Shown in pieces: positions 25,533 to 33,348 of a stretch of 47,736 bases of DNA. The position numbers and the translations under genes are program-made. The stretch's first letter is position 1; the number at the start of each line of letters is the position of its first letter. The DNA is from Phycisphaerae bacterium (GTDB lineage: Bacteria > Planctomycetota > Phycisphaerae > Sedimentisphaerales > Anaerobacaceae), in NCBI GenBank assembly GCA_026386805.1, contig JAPLMX010000111.1, positions 1 to 47,736 on the forward strand, written 5' to 3'. Under the pieces are notes generated by a model. That model saw only the letters and a list, made by a program, of their open reading frames with translations, ran no database searches and was not told the DNA's origin.

Positions 25533-28088
25533 CTCACACCTTCCCTTCTGCCCGAAGGCAATAGACAGTACTGGAATCTTATTGACGGGTCTTTCTGCAG
25601 AAAAGACGAGTTCGCAATCGAAGGGCATGTCGAAAACACGCCGAGAATCGGGCGGCGTACCGACCCGCGAATCCAAGGGCGACCGGCCACTCATGACGGC
25701 GGACCAGCGCCTCATGTCGGCCTCGACCTTGGCGTGCTTGTGTAGATAGTCGTAGTATCGTGCCCGGTCGGAATAAGCATAGGCATCCTGCGGGTCGGTC
25801 TCGATTCGGCGCGTGTAGAGGCGCAGCATGTCCTGCCAGTGCTCGGCCAGTGTCTGCCCCGGACCCAGGGCTTTCACGGTGGAGAGGGCAGGATCAAGAT
25901 CGGTGGTCCAGAGCTCAAAGTACGGCGGACGGAGGGCGAAGACGAGCTTCGTGCCGTTCGGGGCCCAGGACGCCGCCATGACCTGACTCGTCAGAACCTC
26001 GGCCGGTTCGTGGCTGTCGAGAGGATAGATCCACAAGCCGGTCCGATCCCCCACACTGCTGCCGGCGCCCAGGCACAGTTCCTGGCCCGTGGGGGACCAC
26101 CCCGGTCCGCCCCAGGTGTCGAAAGGCACATGCCATTCGGCCACTACGGCTTGCGAGGCCAAATCCTTGACTTTGAGCGATCCGTTTTCCAGATACGCCA
26201 CCCGTTGATTGTTCGGTGACACTGAGGGGAAGAGGCTCGCGCAGGCCATAATCCGTTCCGGCTTGACATCCGGGCCTGCAATCGGGATGGAACAGAGGGC
26301 CCCATCCAGACGCGAGTGGAAGTAGATATGCGCGGAGTCCTGGCTCCAGGAAGGCCAGCCGCCCCGGGCCAACCGCCGGGGTTCTGTACCATCGGCGTTC
26401 ATCACCCAGACTTCTTCGTCTCTCGCCCGACGCATCTGATCCTTGCGCTCCGTGGCGGTCAACTCCTCCAGCCGCAGGGCTTGGCAATCGCGCACGAAGG
26501 CAATATGCCTCCCATCAGGCGACCAGCGCGGGTCCTTGCCGGGAACGATCAGCAACTCGGTTTCCTGGGTGGCCGGATCATAAAGGGCGATGCCACTATA
26601 GCCTTGCACGCCCAGGCTGAAGGCCAGTTTCTTGCCCTTCGGCGACCATTGAGCGCTGAATCCATTCGTGACCACGCGGTGAGCCTTGGCGGATAGACCG
26701 CGATAGGTTTCTTCAGCCTCCACCAGCGGCAGAAAGGCGGCCCCGGTCGGCTCGTGGCCGGGCGGATGCCAGGACTGGCCCGCCTCCACGGTGTCGAAGA
26801 CATATTTCGTCGCCCAGAACCAGAATTCATTGCGCGCGGTAGGCGTGCGCCGCACGATCTCGCGAAACACGGCGTCAGCTTTCTGGTCCTCGCTCCGGGC
26901 TGTCAAGGCACAGAATTTGTGGTAGTGAAAGATGGGCTGGTCCGGCCAGGACTTCAGGCACTCTGCGGCTTCTGCAATAACGCGCTCGTAGTCGCCCATG
27001 CGCAGAAGGGCCTGCAAACGCTGCGTGGCCAGATTGAGGTGCTGCGGGTCCTCCTTGGGCATGTGCGCCAGCGCAGCGTCATACTTGGCAATGGCCTCCT
27101 TATAGCGCCCCAGCTCGCGCAGGGCCGTGGCATGCAGGGAGTACCCGAGGGGGTCACGATCGCGCAGGGCCTCCATCACGGAGGCATCGTCGCTCATGGG
27201 GCCGTACTGGCGGGAGGCATAATAGGTGAAGGTGCGCAGGCGACGCGCTTCATAATGCTTCGGGTCGAGCCGCAAAGCCTCATCGAGAGCGCTAAGCTGC
27301 TCCTTTACGGTAAGGGCGGTCATGGCTTGCAGGAAATACGCCTCGGCGGTCTTGGGCAACAAGGTCGCGGCCTGGCGGCGGTGGTCCTCAATCTCCTGGA
27401 GCTTCTGGGCATCCAGGTCGCCATTTTCCCGGAGGACACGAACCATGAGCACATGGGCGGTCCCGGCGATTTCCGACCCCCCATCGAGCAGGGTCTTCAA
27501 GATCGCCGTGGCCTCGTCGAAACGGCGGTTGTCCACGAGAATGCTGGCGCGCAGAAGCTGGGCTTTGCCGCCCACGTGGGGGCTGTCGAGGATCGGCTGG
27601 ATCGTTTCTAAGGCGGCGTCCCGTTCGCCGCCGGCATATTGGCCCTGGGCTTGGGACAGAATCTCCTTGTCGGCCACTTCGGCCAGCCGGAGTCGGTCCC
27701 GGCTCCACCCGGAGAGCACGACCACCGCCGCACCAGCGAAAACGATCGTGACCAGTGCGGCGATGGTCTGCGCGCGGTGCCTGCGGAGGAACTTTCCCAG
27801 GCGGTACACGGTACTGGGTCCTCGGGCGAGGATGGGTTCGTGCTCCAAATGCCGGCGGAGGTCCTCGGCCAGGGCGTTGGGCGTCTCGTAGCGCTGGGCG
27901 CGGTCCTTTTCCAACGACTTCATCACGATCCAGTCCAGATCACCCCGAACCGCCTTGCGGAGCAGATCGGGAGTACAGCCACGATGCTTGGCGATGTCAG
28001 TTAGAGTATCGCCCAGGGTGCTGAGCTTGGTGGAGGGCTTGATCGGCTCCTGCTCCCGAATGACTCTCTGCATCTCGATGTAGCCGGC
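25533..28088 (-). pseudogene. C-terminal part of split Ser/Thr kinase (TM, TPR, WD40-like)
   Basis: The continuation of the kinase at 28089-29012, in the same frame after an in-frame TAG. It opens AGYIEMQRVIREQEP, then completes the kinase C-lobe (DLDWIVMKSLEKDRAQRYE at about residues 45-65). A single membrane segment (IAALVTIVFAGAAVVVLSG) follows, then TPR-like helices (about 130-400) and PD40/WD40-like blades (DPRWSPDGRHIAFVRD, GWPSWSQDSAHIYF). The first internal ATG is at 28073, without a clear ribosome site. The last kinase-type residues run in frame into the signal-peptide gene at 25532 with no stop. As read, the extracytoplasmic sensor half is cut off from its catalytic half. Confidence 0.7.
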
Positions 28089-29012
28089 CTAGCGAAGCTC
28101 TTCTTCACTGAAGGGTGTCGTCCCGGTGAGGAGTTCATACAGCAACACGCCCAGCGAGTAGATGTCCGATCGCGTGTCAATATCCAGATCACTCAATTCC
28201 GCCTGTTCCGGACTCATGTAGGCGGGGGTGCCGACGATGTGGGCGTAGCGCGTAAAGAGCGTCTTTTCGGTCAGCTTCTGGTTCGTAGCCTTGGCAATCC
28301 CGAAGTCGATGACCTTGGGAACGGGCTTCCCGTCATGGTGCGTAACCATGACATTGGAGGGCTTGATGTCCCGGTGGATGATGCCCTTCTGGTGGGCGTG
28401 CTGCACGGCGTGGCAGACTTGGAGAAACAGGCCCAGCCGGTCCTTGGTGCTCAGATTGTTCTTGTCGCAGTATTCCGTGATGGAGACACCCGTGACCAGC
28501 TCCATGACGAAGTACGGTCGGCCCGCTCTGAGGTCTCCCGATGAGCCGGTCTCCGTAGCCCCGGCGTCGAGGACCTTGGCGATACTGGGGTGGTCCATCA
28601 GGGCCAGGGCCTGCCGCTCGGCCTCAAAGCGGGCAATGACCTGCCGGGTATCCATCCCCAGCTTGATAATCTTGAGGGCCACTTTGCGGCGGATGGGCTC
28701 CTGCTGCTCGGCCATGTACACAACCGCCATGCCGCCTTCCCCGATCTTCTCCAGCAGCTTGTACCGCCCAATGACCGTGCCGGGCTGTTCGATCACGGCT
28801 TCATCCAAGACCCGTGCCTCGACAAACGGCGGCGGCGTCTCCAGAAATTGACCGGCTCGATCATGCGCCGTGAGCAACGCCTCCACGCGCGCACGCAACG
28901 CCGGGTGGCCGGCGCAGGCGGATTCGAGATAGGCGGATCGCTCCGCTTCACCGGTCCTGCTCTGGGCTTCGCTGTAAATGGATTCGATATCGTTCCGTTC
29001 GGGAGACATCAT
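28089..29012 (-). pseudogene. N-terminal part of split Ser/Thr protein kinase
   Basis: A 307-residue product ending at TAG (28089-28091). After an 80-residue N-terminal helical region, the Hanks-type kinase domain has the glycine loop GEGGMAVV (91-98), K114 in VALKII, the catalytic loop HRDIKPSN (213-220), DFG (236-238) and SPE in place of APE (267-269). Translation stops inside the C-lobe, right after FSEEELR, where homologues continue with R/Q-A-G-Y. A single C-to-T change in CAG would create the TAG. All core catalytic residues are present, but loss of the last helices usually destabilises the fold. AGGA lies just before ATG 29012. It is 476 bases downstream of the ECF sigma gene. Confidence 0.75.
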
Positions 29013-29037
29013 GGGATTCCTGCGATATCACTGGGAC

Positions 29038-29063
29038 CCCAAACGCGATTAATCGCGTTTGGG
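29038..29063. repeat. 26-bp perfect palindrome upstream of the kinase gene
   Basis: CCCAAACGCGATT is followed directly by its exact reverse complement. It lies 26-51 bases upstream of the kinase start codon. A related palindrome with the same AACGCGAT core lies at 46017-46042. Confidence 0.8.
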
Positions 29064-29488
29064 AGCCCGCTCTGTAGGACAATGCGACATTCAGACACAG
29101 CGCGCCTCAAGGGAAATGATAAAAGCCAAATCAATCCGCAGATTTCACAGATTTGCCCAGCCCGGCCTCGGCTCGACTGAGCACGCCGAAGTCCGGCCGG
29201 AACCAAGATTACCTCTCGCCAAGCACGCCAAGAGCGCCAAGAAGATCGAGCCAGACACCCGTCTTTCCCTTGGCGATCTTTGCGTCTTTGCGCGAGATAT
29301 AATCCTTGTTGTGATCGAGACTTACATTGTCCCCTCAGGATTATCTGGAAACATTCTTCAGTTGTTGCGAGTTAGCAATGCAGATCTTTAAGAAGGGATT
29401 GCCGGCCGTCCCAGTTTGGTTCTTCTCGACTCTGCGAAAATCTGCGTAATCTGCGGATGCTCCAATTCCTTTGCCTCTGGGGACGGGG
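29064..29488. repeat. Gap filled with CGCAGATT and CGCCAAG word repeats
   Basis: No gene is supported. Words of the type CCGCAGATTTCACAGATTT (near 29137) and its reverse-oriented counterpart AATCTGCGTAATCTGCGG (29439-29456) frame a second pair: GCCAAGCACGCCAAGAGCGCC (near 29220) and CTTGGCGATCTTTGCGTC (29268-29285), which can pair imperfectly. Confidence 0.6.
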
Positions 29489-30046
29489 TCAGTCACCAGC
29501 GTTGATCTCGTGGAAGAGCCAGGCCTGGACGTAGGACCAATGCCGGCTGGCCGTAGCCCGCGAGATACTCAGCGCCTGAGCCGCTTGCTCCAGGGTCAGC
29601 CCGGCGAAGTAGCGTAATTGCACCAACTGCGCTTTCGCCGGGTCCTCCCGAGCCAGTTTGGCCAGGGCCTCGTCGAGCGCCAGCAGATCGTCCACCGCTC
29701 TGTCGAGGGCGATGTCGGCATCGGTGAGGTCCACCTTCTCGCGATCATCGCTGTGTTTCTGCCTTTTCTTGCGGCGGGCATTCTCGATCAGAATTCGTCG
29801 CATGGCCTCCGCCGCCGCCGCAAAGAAATGACCCCGGTTCTCCCAGCTCTGGGGTTCGTCCCCGACCAGCCGGAGATAAGCTTCATGAACCAGAGCGGTT
29901 GCTTGGAGGGTCTGGCCGGGAGCCTCATGCGATAGCTTCTGCGCGGCCAGAATGCGGAGTTCCTCGTAGACCACGGGCAAGAGTTCGTCTGTAGCCTGGG
30001 CGTCCCCCCTCTCGATGGCGTTCAAGTTGCGTGTGACATCACTCAT
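29489..30046 (-). CDS. ECF-type RNA polymerase sigma factor
   Basis: A 185-residue sigma factor of the planctomycete-rich Sigma70_ECF (PF07638) type. The start at 30046 (MSDVTRNLNAIERGD) has GGTGGGAAG upstream; a longer in-frame extension lacks similarity. Region 2 spans about 15-95, with LVHEAYLRLVG and HFFAAAAEAMRRILIENARR. Region 4 spans about 125-180, with the helix-turn-helix LTLEQAAQALSISRATASRHWSYVQAWL. In planctomycetes such factors are repeatedly encoded next to Ser/Thr kinases and are thought to be controlled by phosphorylation rather than by an anti-sigma factor. The broken kinase downstream is the expected partner. No anti-sigma gene is nearby. Confidence 0.85.
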   Translation of the reverse strand: MSDVTRNLNAIERGDAQATDELLPVVYEELRILAAQKLSHEAPGQTLQATALVHEAYLRLVGDEPQSWENRGHFFAAAAEAMRRILIENARRKKRQKHSDDREKVDLTDADIALDRAVDDLLALDEALAKLAREDPAKAQLVQLRYFAGLTLEQAAQALSISRATASRHWSYVQAWLFHEINAGD

Positions 30047-30435
30047 GCCGACTTCCCACCGTCTTGGGTCCCAGACAGAACTATTTTGGGCGCGAAGTGG
30101 GGAAAATGCAAGCCCTTTGGTCCCACCAAGACACTGGACACTGGACACTGGACACTGGGACTTGGTCGGTCCGTTCCTCCGTCGCATTGGGCACGCCGAA
30201 ACCACCGAATCCCCGGCACGGATTCGTGTTCCCCCCGGGACGCTTCGCAGCGTCCTTACGTCTTCTCCTGCAACTCTCTATGGCACTCGTTTGGTCAGGG
30301 GGATATAATGCGCGGCGGATTGACGCAAGTAGTCCGTACGGTAGGTCGGGGTCTCTCACGCGATCCATCCCCGGGGAGATCCCCCGAGCCCACCGATTCG
30401 CCGACAGGGATACGGACGATGGATGAGCTATGAAG

Positions 30436-30459
30436 CGATCCCCCTGCCTAGGGGGATCG
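30436..30459. repeat. Perfect 10-bp stem hairpin
   Basis: CGATCCCCCT pairs with AGGGGGATCG around the loop GCCT. No gene ends nearby on either strand, so a terminator role cannot be assigned. Confidence 0.7.
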
Positions 30460-30548
30460 ACTTCCCTTCTGCCCGCTGGCTGGCCGAGTGTCTCAACGAA
30501 GCCCCGTAGCAGCGGGCTCTCTCTTTCCTTTGCCGACTCCCAACAGAA

Positions 30549-30579
30549 AGGGCCGGCGGCCCCATGGACCGCCAGCCCT
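30549..30579 (+). terminator. Orphan terminator-like hairpin
   Basis: AGGGCCGGCGG pairs with CCGCCAGCCCT (one G-T type mismatch) around a 9-base loop and is followed by CTTTTG. The stem and loop length match the terminator at 23643-23673. No gene precedes it, so it may be the leftover of a deleted gene. Confidence 0.55.
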
Positions 30580-31130
30580 CTTTTGACATCATGCACGCAA
30601 GAACTGGCAAATGGAATCTTCGGCGAGGGCGAAACCGAGGAAGTCAGGTACTTTTTCGAGGTCCGCGCGGCATTTAGAAGGTGATCCTTGTCATGGCGAT
30701 CTTTCTTGGGCTTGTAAGCAAGACGGTATGCCGAGCGCACCGGACCGCCTTGTGCCGAAGCCGTAGGTAACCTATCTCCCCTGCACTGCAAAGGCGCGAC
30801 ATCTTGTTTTCTTGACAAGCGTTCTGAGGGGACGTGCTGTAAGTCTCCGGACGGAAATGAGTCGGGGTATCCGCAGATTACGCAGATTTTCGCAGATTCA
30901 AGAAGAGAAGAAGGGAAGAGGTAGACCGGAGTAAGCAAGAAGGCAGGAATCCCAACCCTGTCCGTTGCCTTCTCCTTTCCCCTTTGCCCCTTTGCCTTTT
31001 GGTTTTTCTCTGAAAATCTGCGGATGCTCTTCTATAGGTGCATATCTGCCAAGGGGTTACGAGTTTCCCGCGGCGGTGTGAAAAAGTCGCGGCTGGGCCG
31101 GGGATTTCATTTGACGGCAAATGTGCCGAC

Positions 31131-31198
31131 GTGTACTATATACAACAAACTTAATAGTACGTTGTAAATAGTACATCATATATGTGGAGGGGTCTATC
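31131..31198 (+). promoter_or_regulatory. AT-rich leader with TAGTAC repeats
   Basis: A sharply AT-rich 60 bases in GC-rich surroundings, with GTACTATATAC and two AATAGTAC direct repeats about 15 bases apart, ending in GTGGAGGGG before the ATG at 31199. It probably contains the promoter; the repeated TAGTAC words could bind a regulator. Confidence 0.45.
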
Positions 31199-32257
31199 AT
31201 GACCAGTGCAGCGCAAGTGCAAGCCAATCGTTCCAACGCCCAGAAATCCACCGGTCCGCGCGCGGCCGAGGGCAAGGCCGTGGTGGCGCAGAATGCCGTC
31301 AAGCATGGTCTGCTGGCGCAGGAGGTCGTCGTCAAGGGGGAAGATCCCGGGGAGTTTGAGTTCTACCGGGACCAGATGCTGGCGGAGCTGGCCCCGGCGG
31401 GCCAGATGGAGTCGATGCTGGCCCAGCGGATCGTCGGCCTCGCGTGGCGGCTGCGCCGGGCCGAACGGCTGCAGGCGGTGGCGTTCGACAAGCTGGAGGA
31501 CCAGAGCAAGCCGCCGGAGTGGGTGCTGTCCCCCGAGCAGGCGTCGCGGCTCCTTGCCGTGATGGCCGAGACGGGTGTGCGGCCGCCGGAGCCCGTGGCC
31601 GCGGGTCCGGCGGCCGGCCGGCGGGCCGTGCAGGACTTCGCCCAGGAGAGGATTCTCGATCGACTGCTGGTCTACGAGCGGCGGATCGAGCACAGCCTGT
31701 ACCGGACGATGGGGGAGTTTCGCAAGCAGCGGCTGCTGCGGGAGATGGAGCCGACGGCGGGAATGAAGCCGGAAGCCGGAATGACACGTAGGACGGGCAT
31801 CCTGCCCGTGAGTAGTATGGGTGTCCCGCCCATGACCGCCGAGGACATCCACGGGCAAGATGCCCGTGCTACTCATGGGCGGGACGCCCATGCTACGAGG
31901 CCGCCTGAAGGTGGAACTCCGAACGAATCGTGCCAAACAAACCCAATTGGCGCCGGATCGAACGTGGGTGATAGTCCGAACGAGGGGGAAGCCCAGGAGG
32001 AATCGCGTCAAACAAACCCAATTTGCGGAGGCGTTTCAAGTTTGACGTGTGAAGTGGTACGTGAGCAAAGCCCCGTAGCGGGGTCCCCGGGGCCTGCAAC
32101 TCCGAAAGGCACACTCGCACCTGGCGATGGGTCGACTTGCGGCGTCGGTACGAACATGCCGCAAGTGGCGGACTTATCGTGCGAAACAAAGCCAATGTCC
32201 GCCGCGGCGAGGAAGGACCCCATTCCTTACGTACCCATTTTTCGTCGGCGCCGCTGA
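31199..32257 (+). CDS. Conserved unknown protein with repeat-derived C-terminus
   Basis: A 352-residue protein; GGAGGGG precedes the ATG at 31199. Residues 1-197 form a helical region starting MTSAAQVQANRSNAQKSTGP, followed by E-G-K-A-x-V-A-Q-N-A-V-K-H-G-L. I remember this opening from many planctomycete proteins of unknown function. From about residue 198 on, the protein is low in recognisable structure and is encoded by dispersed DNA repeats: first GILPV/GQDARATHGRDAHA (from the hairpin repeat at 31792-31910), then three in-frame copies of a C/R-Q/E-T-N/K-P-I/M hexapeptide (coded at 31931, 32006 and 32180). The gene appears to have been lengthened by repeat insertion. No function can be proposed. 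Confidence 0.65.
   Translation: MTSAAQVQANRSNAQKSTGPRAAEGKAVVAQNAVKHGLLAQEVVVKGEDPGEFEFYRDQMLAELAPAGQMESMLAQRIVGLAWRLRRAERLQAVAFDKLEDQSKPPEWVLSPEQASRLLAVMAETGVRPPEPVAAGPAAGRRAVQDFAQERILDRLLVYERRIEHSLYRTMGEFRKQRLLREMEPTAGMKPEAGMTRRTGILPVSSMGVPPMTAEDIHGQDARATHGRDAHATRPPEGGTPNESCQTNPIGAGSNVGDSPNEGEAQEESRQTNPICGGVSSLTCEVVREQSPVAGSPGPATPKGTLAPGDGSTCGVGTNMPQVADLSCETKPMSAAARKDPIPYVPIFRRRR
31792..31910. repeat. Hairpin repeats of the GGGCAAGATGCCC family
   Basis: Several linked inverted repeats: GGGCATCCTGCCC (31796-31808), ATGGGTGTCCCGCCCAT, ACGGGCAAGATGCCCGT (about 31853-31869) and ATGGGCGGGACGCCCAT. Each is a short stem with a 3-7 base loop, followed by GCTACT/AGTAG-like words. A further copy is at 41684-41742. 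Here they are translated as part of the gene at 31199. Confidence 0.75.
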
Positions 32258-32332
32258 CGGCCAGGTTCCTTGCGGCGCAGAGGTCATGAATGATCTGGCC
32301 CAGGGCGAAGTCAGCGAAACAAACCCAATGTG
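31929..32332 (+). repeat. Four dispersed AAACAAACCCAAT cores
   Basis: Cores of about 20 bases at 31929, 32004, 32178 and 32311 with consensus CGTGCGAAACAAACCCAAT. The first three are in one reading frame of the gene at 31199; the fourth lies past its stop. The same core occurs on the minus strand as a regular array at 46089-46318. Confidence 0.8.
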
Positions 32333-32499
32333 CGACGGGATGCGCTTGAGAAAGGAGGATGCCGAGGAATAAACCATTGCATCCAAACCCTGGTGCGGGC
32401 TTAATAGTAGACGGTGTGAACGGATGAGGCATGTGGTCTACCGGTGCGGGCACCGGTTGCCGGCGGAAAAGGCCGTGGCAGATGCTAAGGAGTGTCACA

Positions 32500-33348
32500 A
32501 TGAGAAAGACAACGGGATCGGGGATTGTCGCGTTGGCGGGTTTGCTGGTGGTGCTGGCGGGCTGCTCGGAGGTGGGGATCACGGGGCGCAAGCAACTGAA
32601 CTTCGTTCCCAGCTCGCTCGTCACATCGATGAGCCTCCAGCAGTACGATCAGCTCATTGCCCAGAGCAAGCGGAGCACGAACGCCCAGGCGACCGCGATG
32701 GTCCAGAAGGTCGGCGAGAAGATCGTGCAGGCGGTCGAAGAATACTCGAAAACGCATAGCGACAAGGACCCCTTTGCCGGCTACAAGTGGGATTTCAACC
32801 TGATCGAGGACCCGAATGTCAACGCCTTTGCCATGCCGGGCGGCAAGGTGGTCGTCTACACGGGCATTCTGCCGGTGACGCAGAACGAAACGGGCCTGGC
32901 GACCGTGCTGGGCCACGAGATCGCCCACGTGTTCGCGGGTCACGGCGGGGAGCGTCTCAGCCAGTCGCTGCTCACCCAGATGGGGGAGGTGGGCCTGTCC
33001 GCCGCGTTGCAGAAGCAGCCGGAGCAGACGAAGAGCCTTTTCATCGGCGCGTACGGCCTGGGCACACAGGTTGGATTCCTGCTGCCGTTCAGCCGGGTGC
33101 ATGAGAGTGAGGCGGACCATCTGGGCTTGGTCTTCATGGCGATGGCCGGGTATGATCCTCATGAGGCGGTGGCCTTCTGGGAGCGGATGGCGGCGTCCAG
33201 CAAGGGCCAGTCCAAGCCGCCGGCGTTCTTGAGCACGCACCCGGCGGATCAGAAGCGGATCGACGACCTCAATAAGTTGCTCCCAGAGGCGATGGAATCC
33301 TACCATCCGGCCGGAGCGCCGACGCAGAACCCACCGGCGATCAAGTAG
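32500..33348 (+). CDS. M48-family metallopeptidase lipoprotein
   Basis: A 282-residue exported protease. The ATG at 32500 has AAGGAG 8 bases upstream. Signal segment and lipobox LAGCS end near residue 22. The peptidase domain includes a substrate strand (NVNAFAMPGGKVVVYTGIL), the zinc motif HEIAH (GHEIAHVFAGHGGE, about 138-142) and the third ligand in HESEADHLG (about 201). STHPADQKRI near the C-terminus is a conserved M48C feature. It resembles LoiP/BepA-like envelope proteases without a TPR tail. Such enzymes degrade misfolded outer-membrane or periplasmic proteins. The end overlaps the convergent flavoprotein gene by 8 bases. Confidence 0.85.
   Translation: MRKTTGSGIVALAGLLVVLAGCSEVGITGRKQLNFVPSSLVTSMSLQQYDQLIAQSKRSTNAQATAMVQKVGEKIVQAVEEYSKTHSDKDPFAGYKWDFNLIEDPNVNAFAMPGGKVVVYTGILPVTQNETGLATVLGHEIAHVFAGHGGERLSQSLLTQMGEVGLSAALQKQPEQTKSLFIGAYGLGTQVGFLLPFSRVHESEADHLGLVFMAMAGYDPHEAVAFWERMAASSKGQSKPPAFLSTHPADQKRIDDLNKLLPEAMESYHPAGAPTQNPPAIK

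Larger units (their letters stand above)
30047..31130. other. 1.1-kb gene-free, repeat-rich interval
   Basis: No gene is supported; the longest frame (minus strand, 30081-30938) has no family resemblance or ribosome site. Contents: four tandem GGACACT-type heptamers (about 30129-30158), hairpins at 30238-30255, 30436-30459 and 30549-30579, a diverged copy (30788-30846) of the repeat at 469-526, and CGCAGATT-type words at 30870-30900 and 31010-31033. Confidence 0.6.

Noticed and set aside
28089-28091. Reassigned TAG codon as explanation of the split kinase
   Set aside because: Several other genes end naturally at TAG (for example the DUF11 gene and the HepT remnant), so a general code change is not supported.
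30081-30938. 285-codon minus-strand frame in the repeat-rich interval
   Set aside because: Runs through hairpins and tandem heptamers, lacks ribosome site and similarity.
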